Source of the DNA: Branchiostoma floridae
Lineage: Eukaryota; Chordata; Leptocardii; Amphioxiformes; Branchiostomatidae
Direction: 5' to 3'
Assembly (NCBI RefSeq): GCF_000003815.2
Contig: NC_049990.1
Coordinates: 6,656,976-6,720,975, forward strand
DNA: 64,000 bases
The position numbers and the translations under genes are program-made. Numbering within the stretch: position 1 is the first letter of the stretch; every line of letters begins with the position of its first letter. The notes under the pieces were generated by a model, which ran no database searches, was not told the DNA's origin, and saw only the letters and a list, made by a program, of their open reading frames with translations. This document shows, piece by piece, positions 1-10,191 of this stretch.

Positions 1-329
1 TTACTCGCACACAATACTATACCATTTTAGGCTTGCCCTACAGTTTTGTGTGCAAGTAAAAAAAGAAAGGTCCACCCTACATCTACTTGGTTTTTAGACT
101 TTGGTTTTTAGGCATAATCATACTATACCATTATTTTCTCCCTTTGTTATACACATGTAGTATTGTCTTCAAGGGATTGCATGCCTTTTTCCACAGAGCA
201 TTACCACCTTTAGTTAGTTGTAGCGAATAATCTTATAACCAATTTGAGGATAGGAAAAAATTGTTTACTGTTACTTACTGTGAGGTTATTTTGCAGCATC
301 CACATGACTTTCATGGTTATCTGAAAGCA

Positions 330-557
330 ATCATTTAAAAGATTTGAATGACCTTGGGATTGAAATTGGCATTTTGTGTCATTAGAATATGTTTCCTGAT
401 ATTTTTTTGCTATCTAAGGCACATACTTGCTCATTTTACAGCTGCTTTGTACAATTTACAGTATAGTTGTCAACTTTTAATATTATTTTTAGGGAAGTTT
501 ATGCGGGCACAGCTACTAGTACTGATGTCATCCATATATTCAAATCAACATGGCCTT
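330..557 (+). mobile_element. Right-end fragment of MITE family A (GATGTCATCCATATAATCAA end)
   Basis: The stretch with TTGCTCATTTTACAGCTGC and TGATGTCATCCATATATTC, closing in AACATGGCCTTA, aligns with the right ends of the copies at 48172 and 57234. The left terminus is missing. It lies in the GK5 locus. Confidence 0.65.
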
Positions 558-718
558 ATTGAACTTATTGCTCACCTGCTGGGGAAGGAACTTCAGGAGA
601 TTAGCTGCCAAAAACCGTTTACTTCTGGACATGTAGTACAGCAAGCCTCCACCACCATGAAGTGCCTATAGACAATAACAAATGACAAATAGCTCAAGAA
701 AATAACTTTGACTTTTTT

Positions 719-2382
719 TTTTTTTTATATAACTTTTTATTGATTTTTCAAACACAAGATACACATATCATACATAGAGCGATAATACTGAAAGTACATG
801 TAGGACACAAAAGATAAATAAAACCAGAAAACAATGAGGATAACTTATAGCAGTGTACACATTTGTATATAACAAGGAAATGATAAACAGAAGTTGTATA
901 TATGTTATTCACTATTCACTGTTTTAACGATAGAGCTATTTTCCCCCATTTACCAAAGTGTTCTTTTATCTTATCCATCCTTTTTGCTATAATATATTCT
1001 AGCCTATGGAAGTATGACATATATGAAATAAAGGCTTGTAAATTAAGAGAGCGTTGACGGTTCTTGAAAATAAAGTGTTTGCCAAGAAGGATAATCATAT
1101 TGGCAGAAACTGGTCACCGACAATTCAAATCACCAAAGATAACTTTAAACAGGTTCAGATTTAAATGTTCCCCCGTATTGATGAAAAACCAGTCTTCTAC
1201 TTGCCTCCAGAAAAGTGTAGCAACTCTACAATGAAAAAAGAGATGGAAGACTGTTTCTTCATCTTCATTACAATATTCACATAAGGGCGACTCCTTCAAA
1301 CCCCAAGTGTATAAGGTCTTGTTCACGGTCAAGTATTTGAATAATAGTTTATGTTGAAACATGCAAACACTAGAGTCAATGGAAATTTTGTAAGGTAGGC
1401 TATAAACCTTTTGCCATGGTATTGGACAGTTGAAATAATCTTCCCACGTGTACTGTATCCTGTCTGAAGTTTCACATAATCTGGCTTCATTCATGTAGAA
1501 AGCATATAAGCATTTATTAATATTTTTACTATGTAGCCAGGTTACATCTCTACAGGCAGGGATGCAAACACGTAGCTCTGAGGAGCCTTGTCTTAGAATA
1601 TGTTTCCATTGAGGAGGAATAGCTGACAAAAGTTGATGATACTGATAAGCTGTACAGACATCTCCAAATTTGACTACAAAGCTGTCAAAAGACAAAAAAT
1701 TATTCTCAGCATCAATAATGTCATTTACAAAAAGTACTTTTTTATTGAAGAAGGCTGAGGAACAAAAGGGTCGCCTACTTATACAAATATGTGAATTCAA
1801 GCAAAGGAGTTGCTGTTTGACTTGTATGCTATTTTCTGGGGGGCGTAGTTGGTATTTCAACCAGCTTTGTATAACCTGTCGGAAAAACAGACTGACTACT
1901 TTCTTAATCAAGATTTCGAAGTCATTCGTTTTAAGCTGTGCAAAAGGAAACGTACTGGTTCTAAGAACAGGACTAGAGAAGGACAATAATTTAGAACAAA
2001 ACCAGTTTTCGTTTTTGTGCAGTTTTGGCACTAGAGCGGCCTTCAGTTTGAGATCGACAGCTCGCAGATTTTGAAGTTTTAATCCACCTTGATCATAATC
2101 ATTATATATTGTCTTTCGCTTAACTCGCTCGGGTCCGTCACGCCATAAAAACTTGAAAATCTTTTTTTCATATTTGTCGAAAAAAGCTGACGATGGAGAC
2201 GGGAGCGAACTTAATAAAAATATAAACTGTGAAACTATAAGTGTATTTATCAGAGTGACTTTCCCCATAAGTGATAGTCCTTTTTCTTTCCAGGGATTCA
2301 AAATTTTATCTATTTTCATATATTTTCGGTCAAAATTGATTGACACAATATCTTTAAAGTTTACAGGAATATGGATACCTAA
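719..2382 (-). mobile_element. 5'-truncated non-LTR retrotransposon (L1/Tx1-like LINE), 3' end
   Basis: On the minus strand the element ends with AATAAA and an A-run (plus-strand T-run 711-727). Identical 15-bp copies of AACTTTGACTTTTTT at 704-718 and 2383-2397 look like the target-site duplication; exact boundaries are blurred by the A-run. The element lies in the GK5 gene downstream of exon 3. Only about 1.65 kb survives, the usual outcome of incomplete reverse transcription. Confidence 0.8.
916..2382 (-). pseudogene. LINE ORF2 C-terminal remnant (end of reverse transcriptase, Cys/His region)
   Basis: The open frame reads KVKVLGIHIPVNF, then W-K-LSLMGKVTLIN, FKFLWRDGPERVKRKT and GGLKLQNL, the conserved stretch after the reverse-transcriptase thumb in L1/Tx1-type elements. 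Near the end, PLCEYCNEDEETVFHLFFHC is the zf-RVT C-x2-C-x7-8-H-x4-C motif. The frame is broken by a single in-frame TGA at 1114-1116, after which the last 60 residues (LLGKHFIFKNRQ to FGKWGKI) continue in the same frame to 916. No catalytic FADD motif is present, because the copy is 5'-truncated; it cannot be autonomous. Confidence 0.85.
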
Positions 2383-2643
2383 AACTTTGACTTTTTTCCT
2401 GAAATGGCAGATGACAAAAGATCCTACAGGGTAATTGTCTTTTTGTCTATAAATCTGAAAAATTAGAATTTCTATTGTGTCTGTAGAAGGGAAAGTTTAA
2501 AGTAAAATGTACATTATTTTATTTTTAAAGTTCTTTGCACACAGATTTAAAAAAAAAAATTGATTAATTGGCAATGAAAAAAAACAACTGAACCACCAGA
2601 ACAAACGTTGATAACAATGTCAAAAGAGACAGACATTCTGTAC

Positions 2644-2737
2644 CTTCATTGTGAAAGAGTTATTCCACAAGTCCACTAGTTCTGCACCTCTCAAGTCCTG
2701 CCATGTCAGGAAATTATGGTACAGTTTTCCCGTCTCT
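2644..2737 (-). CDS. GK5: GK5 coding exon 3
   Basis: 94 nt, too short to stand out as an ORF. It was found by reading the reverse strand for the expected continuation. One base completes the Arg codon split from exon 2, then come ETGKLYHNFLTWQDLRGAEL and a tail ending in NNSFTMK. The acceptor is CTCCACTCAG and the donor is GTACAG. The exon matches vertebrate GK5 exon 3 in length and phase. Confidence 0.88.
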
Positions 2738-3843
2738 CTGAGTGGAGAAGGTGGTTATAAGAAAAAACATCATTATAGTGGTGTAAGTAATATTCAGTAG
2801 AAAAACAATAACGGGACCTTCATTTAATCACTAATGTCCTATCCATGGGACAGCCCTAGTCCAGTACTCATTTTCACCTGAGTGAAGTGAGGAAAGCTGT
2901 GTAAAGTGCCTTTCCCAAGGGCACAAAATCGGCGGCACAGCAGAATTTGGACTCAAGACCTCTCAGTCCTGAGCCAAACATGCTGCTGCTGCGCCACATG
3001 ATCCCACATCTCCTACTTGTAGATGATTCCTCACCTGAAATGGTGGGTGTTATAAAGTAATAAACTTCCTGGCATGTTTGACCAATTGCTGACGACACGC
3101 ATCCACAAGATTGTGTGCTAATAAGATCAAAAGTCTGTTACTGATTGGTCATCAGTATTGATCCTGAAGACGCTGACAGTGGTTGTTGAAAATTTGATCC
3201 GTGTGCACTTTTGTGTTGGAAGAAAATTGTTACTATGGTTACTACCAACATAAATGAGCTCCCATGATGACTTCTCACCTGTCCCACATGGTGAAGGTGG
3301 ACCTCTGTGTGGAGATCCCCATCCCTGCCACCTGGTCAGCTGTCAGACCCGCGGCTCGGATGGCCTCGTTCACAACATCTACAAAATCTGTCCACAGGAC
3401 TTCTGGGTCCATCTCCACCCAGCCAGGCTTAGGGTGCAGCAAGTGGACCTGTGGGAAAAGTAGCACATTGTTTCGATGGATAAGTCAAACAAGAGTCCAG
3501 GACAGGAGGAGCAGTAATCCAACTTTAGTGTTACTCCTACCCGGGTTCGCTTAAAAGGCTGGGCTGTCTACCAGGCCAGCCTACCTGGCCTGTCTACCTG
3601 GCCTGGCTATCACGTCAGGCTACTCAGATCCCCCCATTCATAGCCCCATCATATGGCACTCAGCCAAAATAGCTGATTGACAGGCATAGTAATTGCTAAT
3701 CTCCTGCCAGTGACCTGAGGTTGGCCTGTCCACCACTGGCTGGGCCCTTGGGAATGTGTCTGGGAGGCCTTCCTTGCAGCTGTCAGGATCTGTCAGGAAC
3801 ACAAGTACCAGTACTGTGTGTGTGTATGTTTGTGTGAGTGTGA

Positions 3844-3887
<44 letters not shown>

Positions 3888-5591
3888 ATGGGCTTGCCAG
3901 CAACAGAAATTTGTTTCTTTATTGAATATCTATCTAGAATAGAAACTATCTCAGCTCGTGCAACAAGAAGGAAGAGCATAAAATTGATAAATCACTGTAA
4001 AGCTAAACTTGTACTGACCAAGGGGGGTATAATTACATGTACCTCCTTGTTCTCTTAGTATATGCCATGTTGACATATACAATCTCGGTAGTCACATAGC
4101 CTTTTTGAGGCTATGGATTGTTATCCACTGTACAATTTTTGTGTCCAGTACAGAGCCCAATCATCTCCTAACTGCCAACAATCTCTCCGACCCCTTTGTG
4201 TGGAGTGGGGAAAATACTGTAAACAGCACAGATTTTGTGACATGTCAAAGGATTTAGATTTAAATAGATATAGATTTGAACCCAGGACCTCTGTTTTCTA
4301 GGTCTAACACCCTAAAGCATTTACCCAAGTACTTGAATGTGTTCCTGACACCTGCTATGAAGGCCTCCCAGACACATTCCCGAAGGGTCCAGCCAGTGGA
4401 CAGGCCAACCTTGGGTCACTAGCAGTGTTGGAGATTAGCAATTGCTATGCCTGTCAATCAGCTATTTTGGCTGAGTGCCATACGATGGGGCTATGAATGG
4501 GGGGATCTGAGTAGCCTGACGTGATAGCCAGGCCAGGTAGACAGGCCAGGTAGCCTGGCCTGGTAGACAGCCCAGCCTTTTAAGGGAACCCACTCCTACC
4601 CAACCGAAGAACTCTACTCTACTCTTCTCATGATGTTGTAACAGTGGGGTTTAAGCGCTGCCGAACTGACCACGCCAACGGCTCTAGAGCTTTTGGTGTT
4701 GTGGTTTCCGCGTTGGATTTGTAATCTGCCGAACCGGGTTCGATCCCGGGTGTCGGCATGTCTGTTTCTTTCTGTTCTTACTCGCCCCTCTGATTTCTTA
4801 CATTTGGTTCCCACACCAGGAATCGAACCCGGGCCTTGGCGGTGAGAGCACCAAATCCTAACCACTAGACCATATGGCCCCACTGTTAAATGTGAGTGTT
4901 TACGTATTTGTGTGTGGGTGCCTGTGGGTGTTCATGTACATGCATATTTGTGTGGAAATGTGTTTGCCGACAGTTCATACCCTGGGTGCCAGACCGGACT
5001 GGGCAGCCAAGTCTGGTTCCCAAGGTACTTAGATAATGACACCTTGTTTTGTCCACTTTCCCATAGGATTACTCTGTATTACTGGTATATAATGAAACAG
5101 TGTAGTCCCCCTTTTAAGACCAATTAAGACCAATATCAATGTAGCATACTTTATTTCGCAGTTCTGGTTTTGTGTCTGTGAACACAATAACTTGAATGTG
5201 CCTAGATGGATTATCTTGATACTGGGTATGTAAGTAGGTGTTAATGAGACATCGGAATGATTAGATTCTGGGCCCCTTGGCGATTTTCTGTGGATCGGCA
5301 GCGGAACTTCCAGTTTTGATATCTACTTTGTAAGATCACAATCTCTAACGTTACCTTCTTGCTGCTTGAACCCTTGACGTTGGCCAGCTTGTCGTACACA
5401 TGACATCGTAACGTCGTGGTGCCCACGTCCACCGCCACTACGTACTGGTCCCGCGGACCGTTCTGCCCTGCCTGATGCTTCGGGCTGTCCGGCACCTGCT
5501 CCCGAGGACCGTTTGGCGGCTGCTCGGTGGCTGAAGAATTGCCTAAAATGTTGGCATCATCCTGGGAAGAATTCTTTGCATCATCGGACAT
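2644..5591 (-). CDS. GK5: Glycerol kinase 5 (FGGY kinase), N-terminal three exons, partial
   Basis: FGGY-family sugar/polyol kinase; GK5 is a divergent glycerol kinase that would phosphorylate glycerol with ATP in the cytosol. Three coding exons are visible: 5355-5591, 3279-3448 and 2644-2737, all with GT donors and AG acceptors and with compatible phases (0, then 2). The spliced product begins with about 50 Pro/Gln/Asn-rich residues, then the phosphate-binding strand AVDVGTTTLRCHVYD (residues 53-67), then PGWVEMDPEVLW, GISTQRSTF and NFLTWQDLR, each closely matching vertebrate GK5 in order and spacing. About 167 residues are present against roughly 530 in the family, so the catalytic Asp region and the second ATPase lobe lie beyond the left edge of the window. 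No exon 4 was found in 1-2640. Intron 1 (3449-5354) and intron 2 (2738-3278) hold repeats. The gene is divergent from the AUNIP-like gene. Identity is based on family recognition by eye; I am confident. Confidence 0.9.
2835..3005 (-). mobile_element. tRNA-derived SINE fragment (same family as 17168-17661)
   Basis: On the minus strand, GTGGCGCAGCAG (box A-like), GAGTCCAAATTC (box B-like) and TTGTGCCCTTGGGAAAGGCA align with the full-length SINE at 17168. It lacks the 3' part and the A-tail. It sits inside GK5 intron 2. Confidence 0.7.
3279..3448 (-). CDS. GK5: GK5 coding exon 2
   Basis: Acceptor TTTTCCCACAG precedes VHLLHPKPGWVEMD; donor GTGAGAAG follows MWD plus two bases. The length is 170 nt. 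It encodes the conserved PGWVEMDP and GISTQRSTF segments of the N-terminal FGGY domain. Confidence 0.9.
3543..4591 (+). mobile_element. Foldback DNA element with about 240-bp inverted ends and 10-bp target duplication
   Basis: The ends GGGTTCGCTTAAAAGGCTGG and CCAGCCTTTTAAGGGAACCC are inverted; the arms continue to about 3800 and from about 4340 with strong identity (for example GATTGACAGGCATAG and CTATGCCTGTCAATC). Direct repeats ACTCCTACCC flank it at 3533-3542 and 4592-4601. Long inverted ends with a 9-11-bp duplication are typical of Mutator-like elements. The interior (3806-4338) includes a (TG)n run and no transposase. It lies in GK5 intron 1. Confidence 0.85.
3814..3883 (+). repeat. 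(TG)n microsatellite
   Basis: Interrupted then perfect TG dinucleotide run, inside the foldback element. ORFs across it are artefacts of the repeat. Confidence 0.97.
4674..4758 (+). repeat. tRNA-like sequence (possible SINE head)
   Basis: Contains a box-B-like GGGTTCGATCCC within a perfect T-stem, and GCCAACG opposite TGTCGGC as a weak acceptor stem. The 85-nt length and a poor D-arm argue against a functional tRNA. It faces the Glu-like tRNA at 4805-4879. Confidence 0.4.
4805..4879 (-). tRNA. tRNA-Glu(CTC)-like sequence with encoded CCA; probable retro-pseudogene
   Basis: On the minus strand, TGGTCTAGTGGTTAGGATT (D-arm, box A), an anticodon loop with CTC, CCGGGTTCGATTCCTGG (T-arm, box B) and 72 nt in total match metazoan tRNA-Glu. 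The acceptor stem has mismatches at pairs 1-72 (G/A) and 2-71 (G/G). A genomic CCA follows at 4805-4807, which eukaryotic tRNA genes do not normally encode, so this is more likely a reverse-transcribed copy than a working gene. Confidence 0.6.
5355..5591 (-). CDS. GK5: GK5 coding exon 1
   Basis: 79 codons from ATG (5589-5591) to an AAG that abuts a GTAACG donor at 5354-5353. It contains the first FGGY strand-turn, with DVGTTT as the phosphate loop. The sequence before residue 50 is low complexity and not conserved with vertebrates. The start is chosen because it is the first ATG in the open frame. Confidence 0.9.
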
Positions 5592-5910
5592 TTTAGAGAT
5601 GTTTTACAAGCAATCAGATGTTTAATGTAAGACTTTTAGCACCAAATCATCATGATCATTGCCACGGGACCAAACCAAAGTACATGTTGCTAAACTTTGG
5701 CTCTTTACCTTTGACCTTTACACAGCTGTTGTTTCCTACATTCTCTAAGTGCCTGTATACATGTTACATTTAAATTGCTAGCTCAAATTAAAAATGTCCA
5801 TTATCATTAGTAATGAAAGAAAGTTATACTCATGTTTTGGCAAATTTTTGGCATGTGCAAAGACAGCTATATGGTCACCTTTGACCCTAAATACGGAAGC
5901 GAACACACGT

Positions 5911-5921
5911 TTTTGGCGGGC
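5911..5921 (+). promoter_or_regulatory. E2F-like site between divergent GK5 and AUNIP-like genes
   Basis: TTTTGGCGGGC matches the E2F consensus core. It lies 320 bp from the GK5 start and 450 bp from the AUNIP-like exon in the 0.78-kb divergent interval. The assignment is by motif alone. Confidence 0.3.
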
Positions 5922-6372
5922 TCTTCGAAAATTTAAGGTTGGTAACGCTACGTCCATAATATTGGCACGCTTTATCTAAAACAGTTTGCACGGAACACAG
6001 GTTGTTCCTTAAACTAGGTATTGGATTGTATAGTTTGTTGTTTGTCTGTTTTGCTAGGTGGAACTACCTACTTTAGATCTGTCCTGCCATATCGTAGCGA
6101 TGCCCCCCTCCATAACACAGATGACCAAGTCGCTGGATGTGTTTGATATATTCCATGGCCGTTAATGGATGCCACTGACATTTATGTAGAACGCTGTTTT
6201 ACTATACCATGTACCGGTATTGCACCGTTATATGGCTTGAACCTGCTGAAGAGTAAAAAAGCACCATTGACACATAGATGAAATTTTCCTCTTTATTGAT
6301 TGAATGAAAATTATGAACATGAAATGTCAGTGAATGAATGACTGAGTCCTTTCATCTTGTTTCCAGATCACT

Positions 6373-6447
6373 ATGGGAAAAAGGAAAGAACCAACCCACA
6401 AGCCTGTCCCTTGTGGGGTTTGGGTCTCCAAGAAGAGGGAGAAACAG
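6373..6447 (+). CDS. AUNIP: AUNIP-like coding exon 1
   Basis: 25 codons, from MGKRKEPTHK to KKREKQ, ending at a GTTTGT donor. The acceptor is at 6365-6366. The ATG has G at +4. It carries the CGVW signature (residues 14-17). Confidence 0.75.
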
Positions 6448-8071
6448 GTTTGTATTTAGCCTTATATCAGTAAAAATACATATATTTTTACACAATAAAT
6501 GTAACGTTAAGTAACGTTATAACAACTGCTAAAATATTACAATTCTTCTCATAAACTTATCAAGTTAACAGGAGACTATAACATGTTTATAGTATGGGCT
6601 GAGACTTCATCCTGTAAATTCATTAATCCATATGATTTGATTATACTTTAGAAGGAGAAAAGATATTAGATATATTATTGAACTTTTGGGCTATAATCTG
6701 TAATTTCATATGGTACCTGGGACTTAAATCTCATATACATTTTACCTTAATTCCTTTGTTTTGTCATAAAAATATTCTAACAATTCCTTTGAATTTTCAG
6801 CTGTTACTGCCCCAACCAAAGCGTGCCAGGCTGTCATCTGTGACTGTTATACCAGCACGGCAGACAGGTGGTGCTAGAGAGCTGCCCAAACGCCAGGCCA
6901 CGATAATGGAGATTTTTGGCTCAAGAGGAAGAAAAGATGCTGACACCGCAGCTGCTACATCCGGTACAAGTCTAATTTATGGTTTGTTTGTTTGTTTGTT
7001 TATTTGTTTGTTTTTCATAATGAGTGAGTGTGTTGAACACCAACGCTACTCATTCATGCCTAAGTTAAGTAAGGAAATCCAAGATTTATTCATGATCAGT
7101 ATTCAAACTTCATACTTGATCAAATTACCCCCATGTTACAATCACCCCCCCACACATAGTGACATCTTGTCAATGTGGGTAATTTTGCTTGCCATACATG
7201 TTATACAGGTACAGGACAAGACCAGGAGGAAGCTTCAGGTTCTAGCAAACAGGACACTACATTGTTGTCCCCAGAGTCAGCCAAGCAGGAAATCAGACAC
7301 AAAACTTCTAAAAGTGACAGCAACTGCAGCACAGCACAAAAGAATTCAGCAGTTGACTTGAAAAGCAAGGAAGGGTCAGAAGAAGAGGGACTCAGCTTTA
7401 GTTTGAGTGATGGCACACATACACAGAATGACCAACCTCTTTCCCCACTCAAGTACACACAAGATTCCGAAGGAAACCTTAGATGGAAAAGTCCATCCGA
7501 CTTGCTAAAAAGCGAGACCATTGATGACGTTTTTGCTCAAAATCAGACTGTAAGTAACTCAACAGCAGAAGCAAAACAACCACTGCATTTGAAGACAATA
7601 AGGAAACCTAGGGATGTAAACAAGAGTTGTGAAAATGTAAGATCCCAGAAAACAAGAGCAGAAAAAACGCTGCAGCAGATAGAAAAGCATGAAGTTTTGT
7701 CTCCACCGATGTATACTCTAAACACAGAAGGAGACCTGAAGGTGAAGTGGACAACAGAACAGGACTGTCCTCAGACAGGAGGTGACCAAAATGTACTTCT
7801 TAACGAAAAATTAACATTGGACACAATGCCATGTACAGAGGAATTGTCACCTCTGCAGTACACTTTAGACAGTCAGGGGGAGCTTGTGCACAATGAGAAC
7901 CACCATCGTGATAGTGTAGGAATAGAGAACTCAGAAGATAGTCATCCTCTAACATGTGAACCAAGTGATGTGGACAGTGATGATGACTCTCAGCTTTTAG
8001 AGCCAGGGGATTTCTCAGAGCTCAAGTACACATTAGACTCTGAAGGAGAACTTAGATATAAAAGAAACTAG
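6373..8071 (+). CDS. AUNIP: AUNIP-like protein (aurora kinase A and ninein-interacting protein family)
   Basis: Three coding exons, 6373-6447, 6801-6963 and 7209-8071, splice in phase (0, then 1) to 366 residues. The N-terminus CGVWVSKKREKQ, followed by a basic stretch and RQATIMEIFG, resembles the AUNIP N-terminus (CGVW..., then a basic Arg/Ser/Ile/Phe-Phe segment). The C-terminus LKYTLDSEGELRYKRN resembles the AUNIP terminal motif (FTQDSEG). The middle is hydrophilic and Ser/Glu/Lys-rich, with no membrane segment. Vertebrate AUNIP is a nuclear/centrosomal protein reported to bind Aurora A and ninein and to promote DNA-end resection with CtIP; the same role here is inference. The motif xLxYT.(D/N)(S/T)(E/Q)G.L occurs four times (residues 157-173, 243-260, 292-308, 348-364), more than I recall in vertebrates. 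An acceptor (CCAG) lies six bases before the ATG, so a 5' leader exon lies upstream. The gene is divergent from GK5. The RQATIMEIF segment could be a PIP-box-like motif. Confidence 0.72.
6801..6963 (+). CDS. AUNIP: AUNIP-like coding exon 2
   Basis: Acceptor TGAATTTTCAG, donor GTACAAGT. It encodes residues 26-79 plus one base: basic PKRARL and PKRQATIMEIFG. A (GTTT)n run begins in the intron 15-20 bases after the donor. Confidence 0.75.
6982..7013 (+). repeat. (GTTT)n microsatellite
   Basis: Tetranucleotide run in intron 2 of the AUNIP-like gene. Confidence 0.9.
7209..8071 (+). CDS. AUNIP: AUNIP-like terminal coding exon with four motif repeats
   Basis: Acceptor GTTATACAG at 7201-7208; stop TAG at 8069-8071. 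The exon encodes residues 80 (split) to 366. All four YT.DSEG-type repeats lie in this exon at 7439-7489, 7697-7750, 7844-7894 and 8012-8062. An AATAAA at about 8390 would serve as a polyadenylation signal. Confidence 0.78.
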
Positions 8072-8389
8072 TAACAAAGTCTAGGTCTTCAGGAAAAATC
8101 AGTTGGACACAATGTCATGCACATGCTCATTGTCAGCCTTTCTTTATCATTTTTCAGAAGAAATAGGAAAATGTTTGGATGAGAGATTATAGCTCTCCTA
8201 CTTTACTTACAGGAAATAACTAAATGATTCACTTTTAAGCCCCTATTTAAAAGGAATTGATTTCAATTTAGAATAGAAGGGGAAGGGGGAAAGTTTGTTT
8301 TAAGTTTGTAGTTGAAACTAGTCTGTAGTACTTAACTATAGCTATGAATTATACATTGGAAACACATTTCATTTGAAGTGTCATGCAAA

Positions 8390-8396
8390 AATAAAC
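8390..8396 (+). terminator. Candidate polyadenylation signal of the AUNIP-like gene
   Basis: AAATAAA about 320 bases after the stop codon; it is the first AATAAA in the 3' flank. Confidence 0.5.
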
Positions 8397-8411
8397 CACC
8401 ACAACCATTTC

Positions 8412-9264
8412 AAGATTTCATATTCTGATTTTGTCCACAAGTCGAATAAGGTAGTAAAAAGTTATATTCTCAAGTAGTAGTCTAAATCAGTCATGTTCTG
8501 TGACTGTGTTTACTTGGCAAGGAACTCTTCTTATACTGAATGCTGGCCATAAAAATGATCATTTTCAATATAATCTTACCTTCGGAAGTTCCTATTTTGA
8601 GAAGCTGGTGTCTTTTGTCACCCATTTGATATAAGCACATATGTGCATTTAATTATAAAATGTCAGCATACATAGACGAATAAGGACTTTGAAATTTCAA
8701 TAAGGATGAATACAAGCAATAATTGATCATTAACAAACTTATGTTATACTAGCATTTTCTTTAGAATCTTTCAGTAATTCATGCAAAAGGCATTGCCTCC
8801 TTGTGGAATTTGAAGGCATGGCAGCTCTTGGAACTGGGTGGACAGTCAACCTTTCCCAAAAGAAATAGTTTTTAATAAAAAACCTGGTGAACCACACATC
8901 TTTTTTAGTCACTGACGCCCCGGCCGTGTAATGTCTAACCGTTCACAAAATCTAGTAGATTGAGTTACCTCGCGTGTTTTCTGAAGTACTTTAGGACCGG
9001 TAAATAAACATGGTAATTCATAGAAACGTTGTTCTTTGGATGCAAATTGTTCGAATATCATGTATGTATGTATCGTAGAACACTGACAAAAAGGTAGCAA
9101 ATCATGTTTAACGGGAGGTGCCCCAACACGGTACGCTTTTTCTTGCGCTCAAACTCATGGCGCTCCATCGCTAATTACCTGAGAGTGGTCAAATTTTGAT
9201 GACTGAATTTTATACACATAGTTTTGAACAACATACTTGAATAAGAAATGCATTCATGTGGTTC
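8412..9264. other. Intergenic stretch, no feature supported
   Basis: AT-rich, with only short open frames and no splice-supported coding potential. A further AATAAA occurs near 8873. Confidence 0.5.
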
Positions 9265-9515
9265 ATGAACCTTTCGCGCTACGTGTTACAAGCGGCAAAC
9301 GCTGTGAGACAATTTCGTGTATGTAGCCTTTCAATTTTGTGCTACGCTGGACAGTGTGCCTAACTCGGTACGCTTTTTTTACATTTCTCTCTCTTCAGAA
9401 GTAAGTTGTAAATTTAAGTACACAGAAAAAAATTAATAGTATGATATTTCAGCTTTCTTTTGACAGTAAAATCGTGACTGTATGTACTTGTTGTCTCACA
9501 TGAGGAAGGCTGTAC
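9265..9515 (+). repeat. Dispersed repeat B, copy 1
   Basis: Pairs with 24150-24395 over about 245 bp. Shared blocks are TTCGCGCT-GTACAAGCGGCAA, TTGTGCTACGCTGGACAGTG, and the TTTTGACA-TAAAAT-GTGACTGT then TTGTCTCAC-TGAGG stretch. Same orientation, no coding potential. Confidence 0.75.
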
Positions 9516-10190
9516 CTAGAACAATCCAGCTGATGTTTTTACGGGTAATGGGCTGAATGCACTGATTGTGAATGCCCTACTAAAAAAAACATTACGAAAA
9601 AACGACACCGCCAACATCAACAAAACTCTGTTTGATTATATGAAAACATCGTCTACATCTCTCTATCAAGTCTTATTTTCATAGACAGCACGAATCATTT
9701 GTTACAGTCAAATAAATCTTTGGAGCGTTCTCTAGTCTGCCAACTTCACGGCCACACTCCCTTGGGAGTACAATGGTGGCAATGTTTATGTCGCTTCTTT
9801 TTGGTTGCTTTTCTCCTCAACAAACATTTGAAGACCCATATTCATAGTGTTTTATGGAACTTTATTTATGTGTATCATGGCAGTTGTGTGACTGCTTGAA
9901 AGAGTTCGCATAGTTAGCGACACGAGCCGCCAATACGCAGAGGCCGGTGACCGCAGTGATTCAGCACTGTCAACATTACTGTTAGAATTCTGTTTAAAAA
10001 AACATGAAGTAAATATGCTAAAGTATACTTAGAATGCAAATTAAAGCTGTGTGCATGGACTTGGTTTATTTACCTTTGTAATCAGCATAGTCAGTGGTAA
10101 CAAACACGGTGTACTTATGGATAATAAGATCAGCAAAAAATCCGTGCCGTCTTAGGACGGGAACCGTCTTAGGGCGGTCCCCGTTACAGG
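9516..10190. other. Intergenic stretch, no feature supported
   Basis: No gene or clear repeat seen. A short palindromic G/C cluster (CCGTCTTAGGACGG) lies at 10147-10185. Confidence 0.45.
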
Positions 10191-10191
10191 T

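Noticed and set aside
1670-2074. Plus-strand open frame of 134 codons
   Set aside because: Antisense shadow of the LINE reverse-transcriptase remnant.
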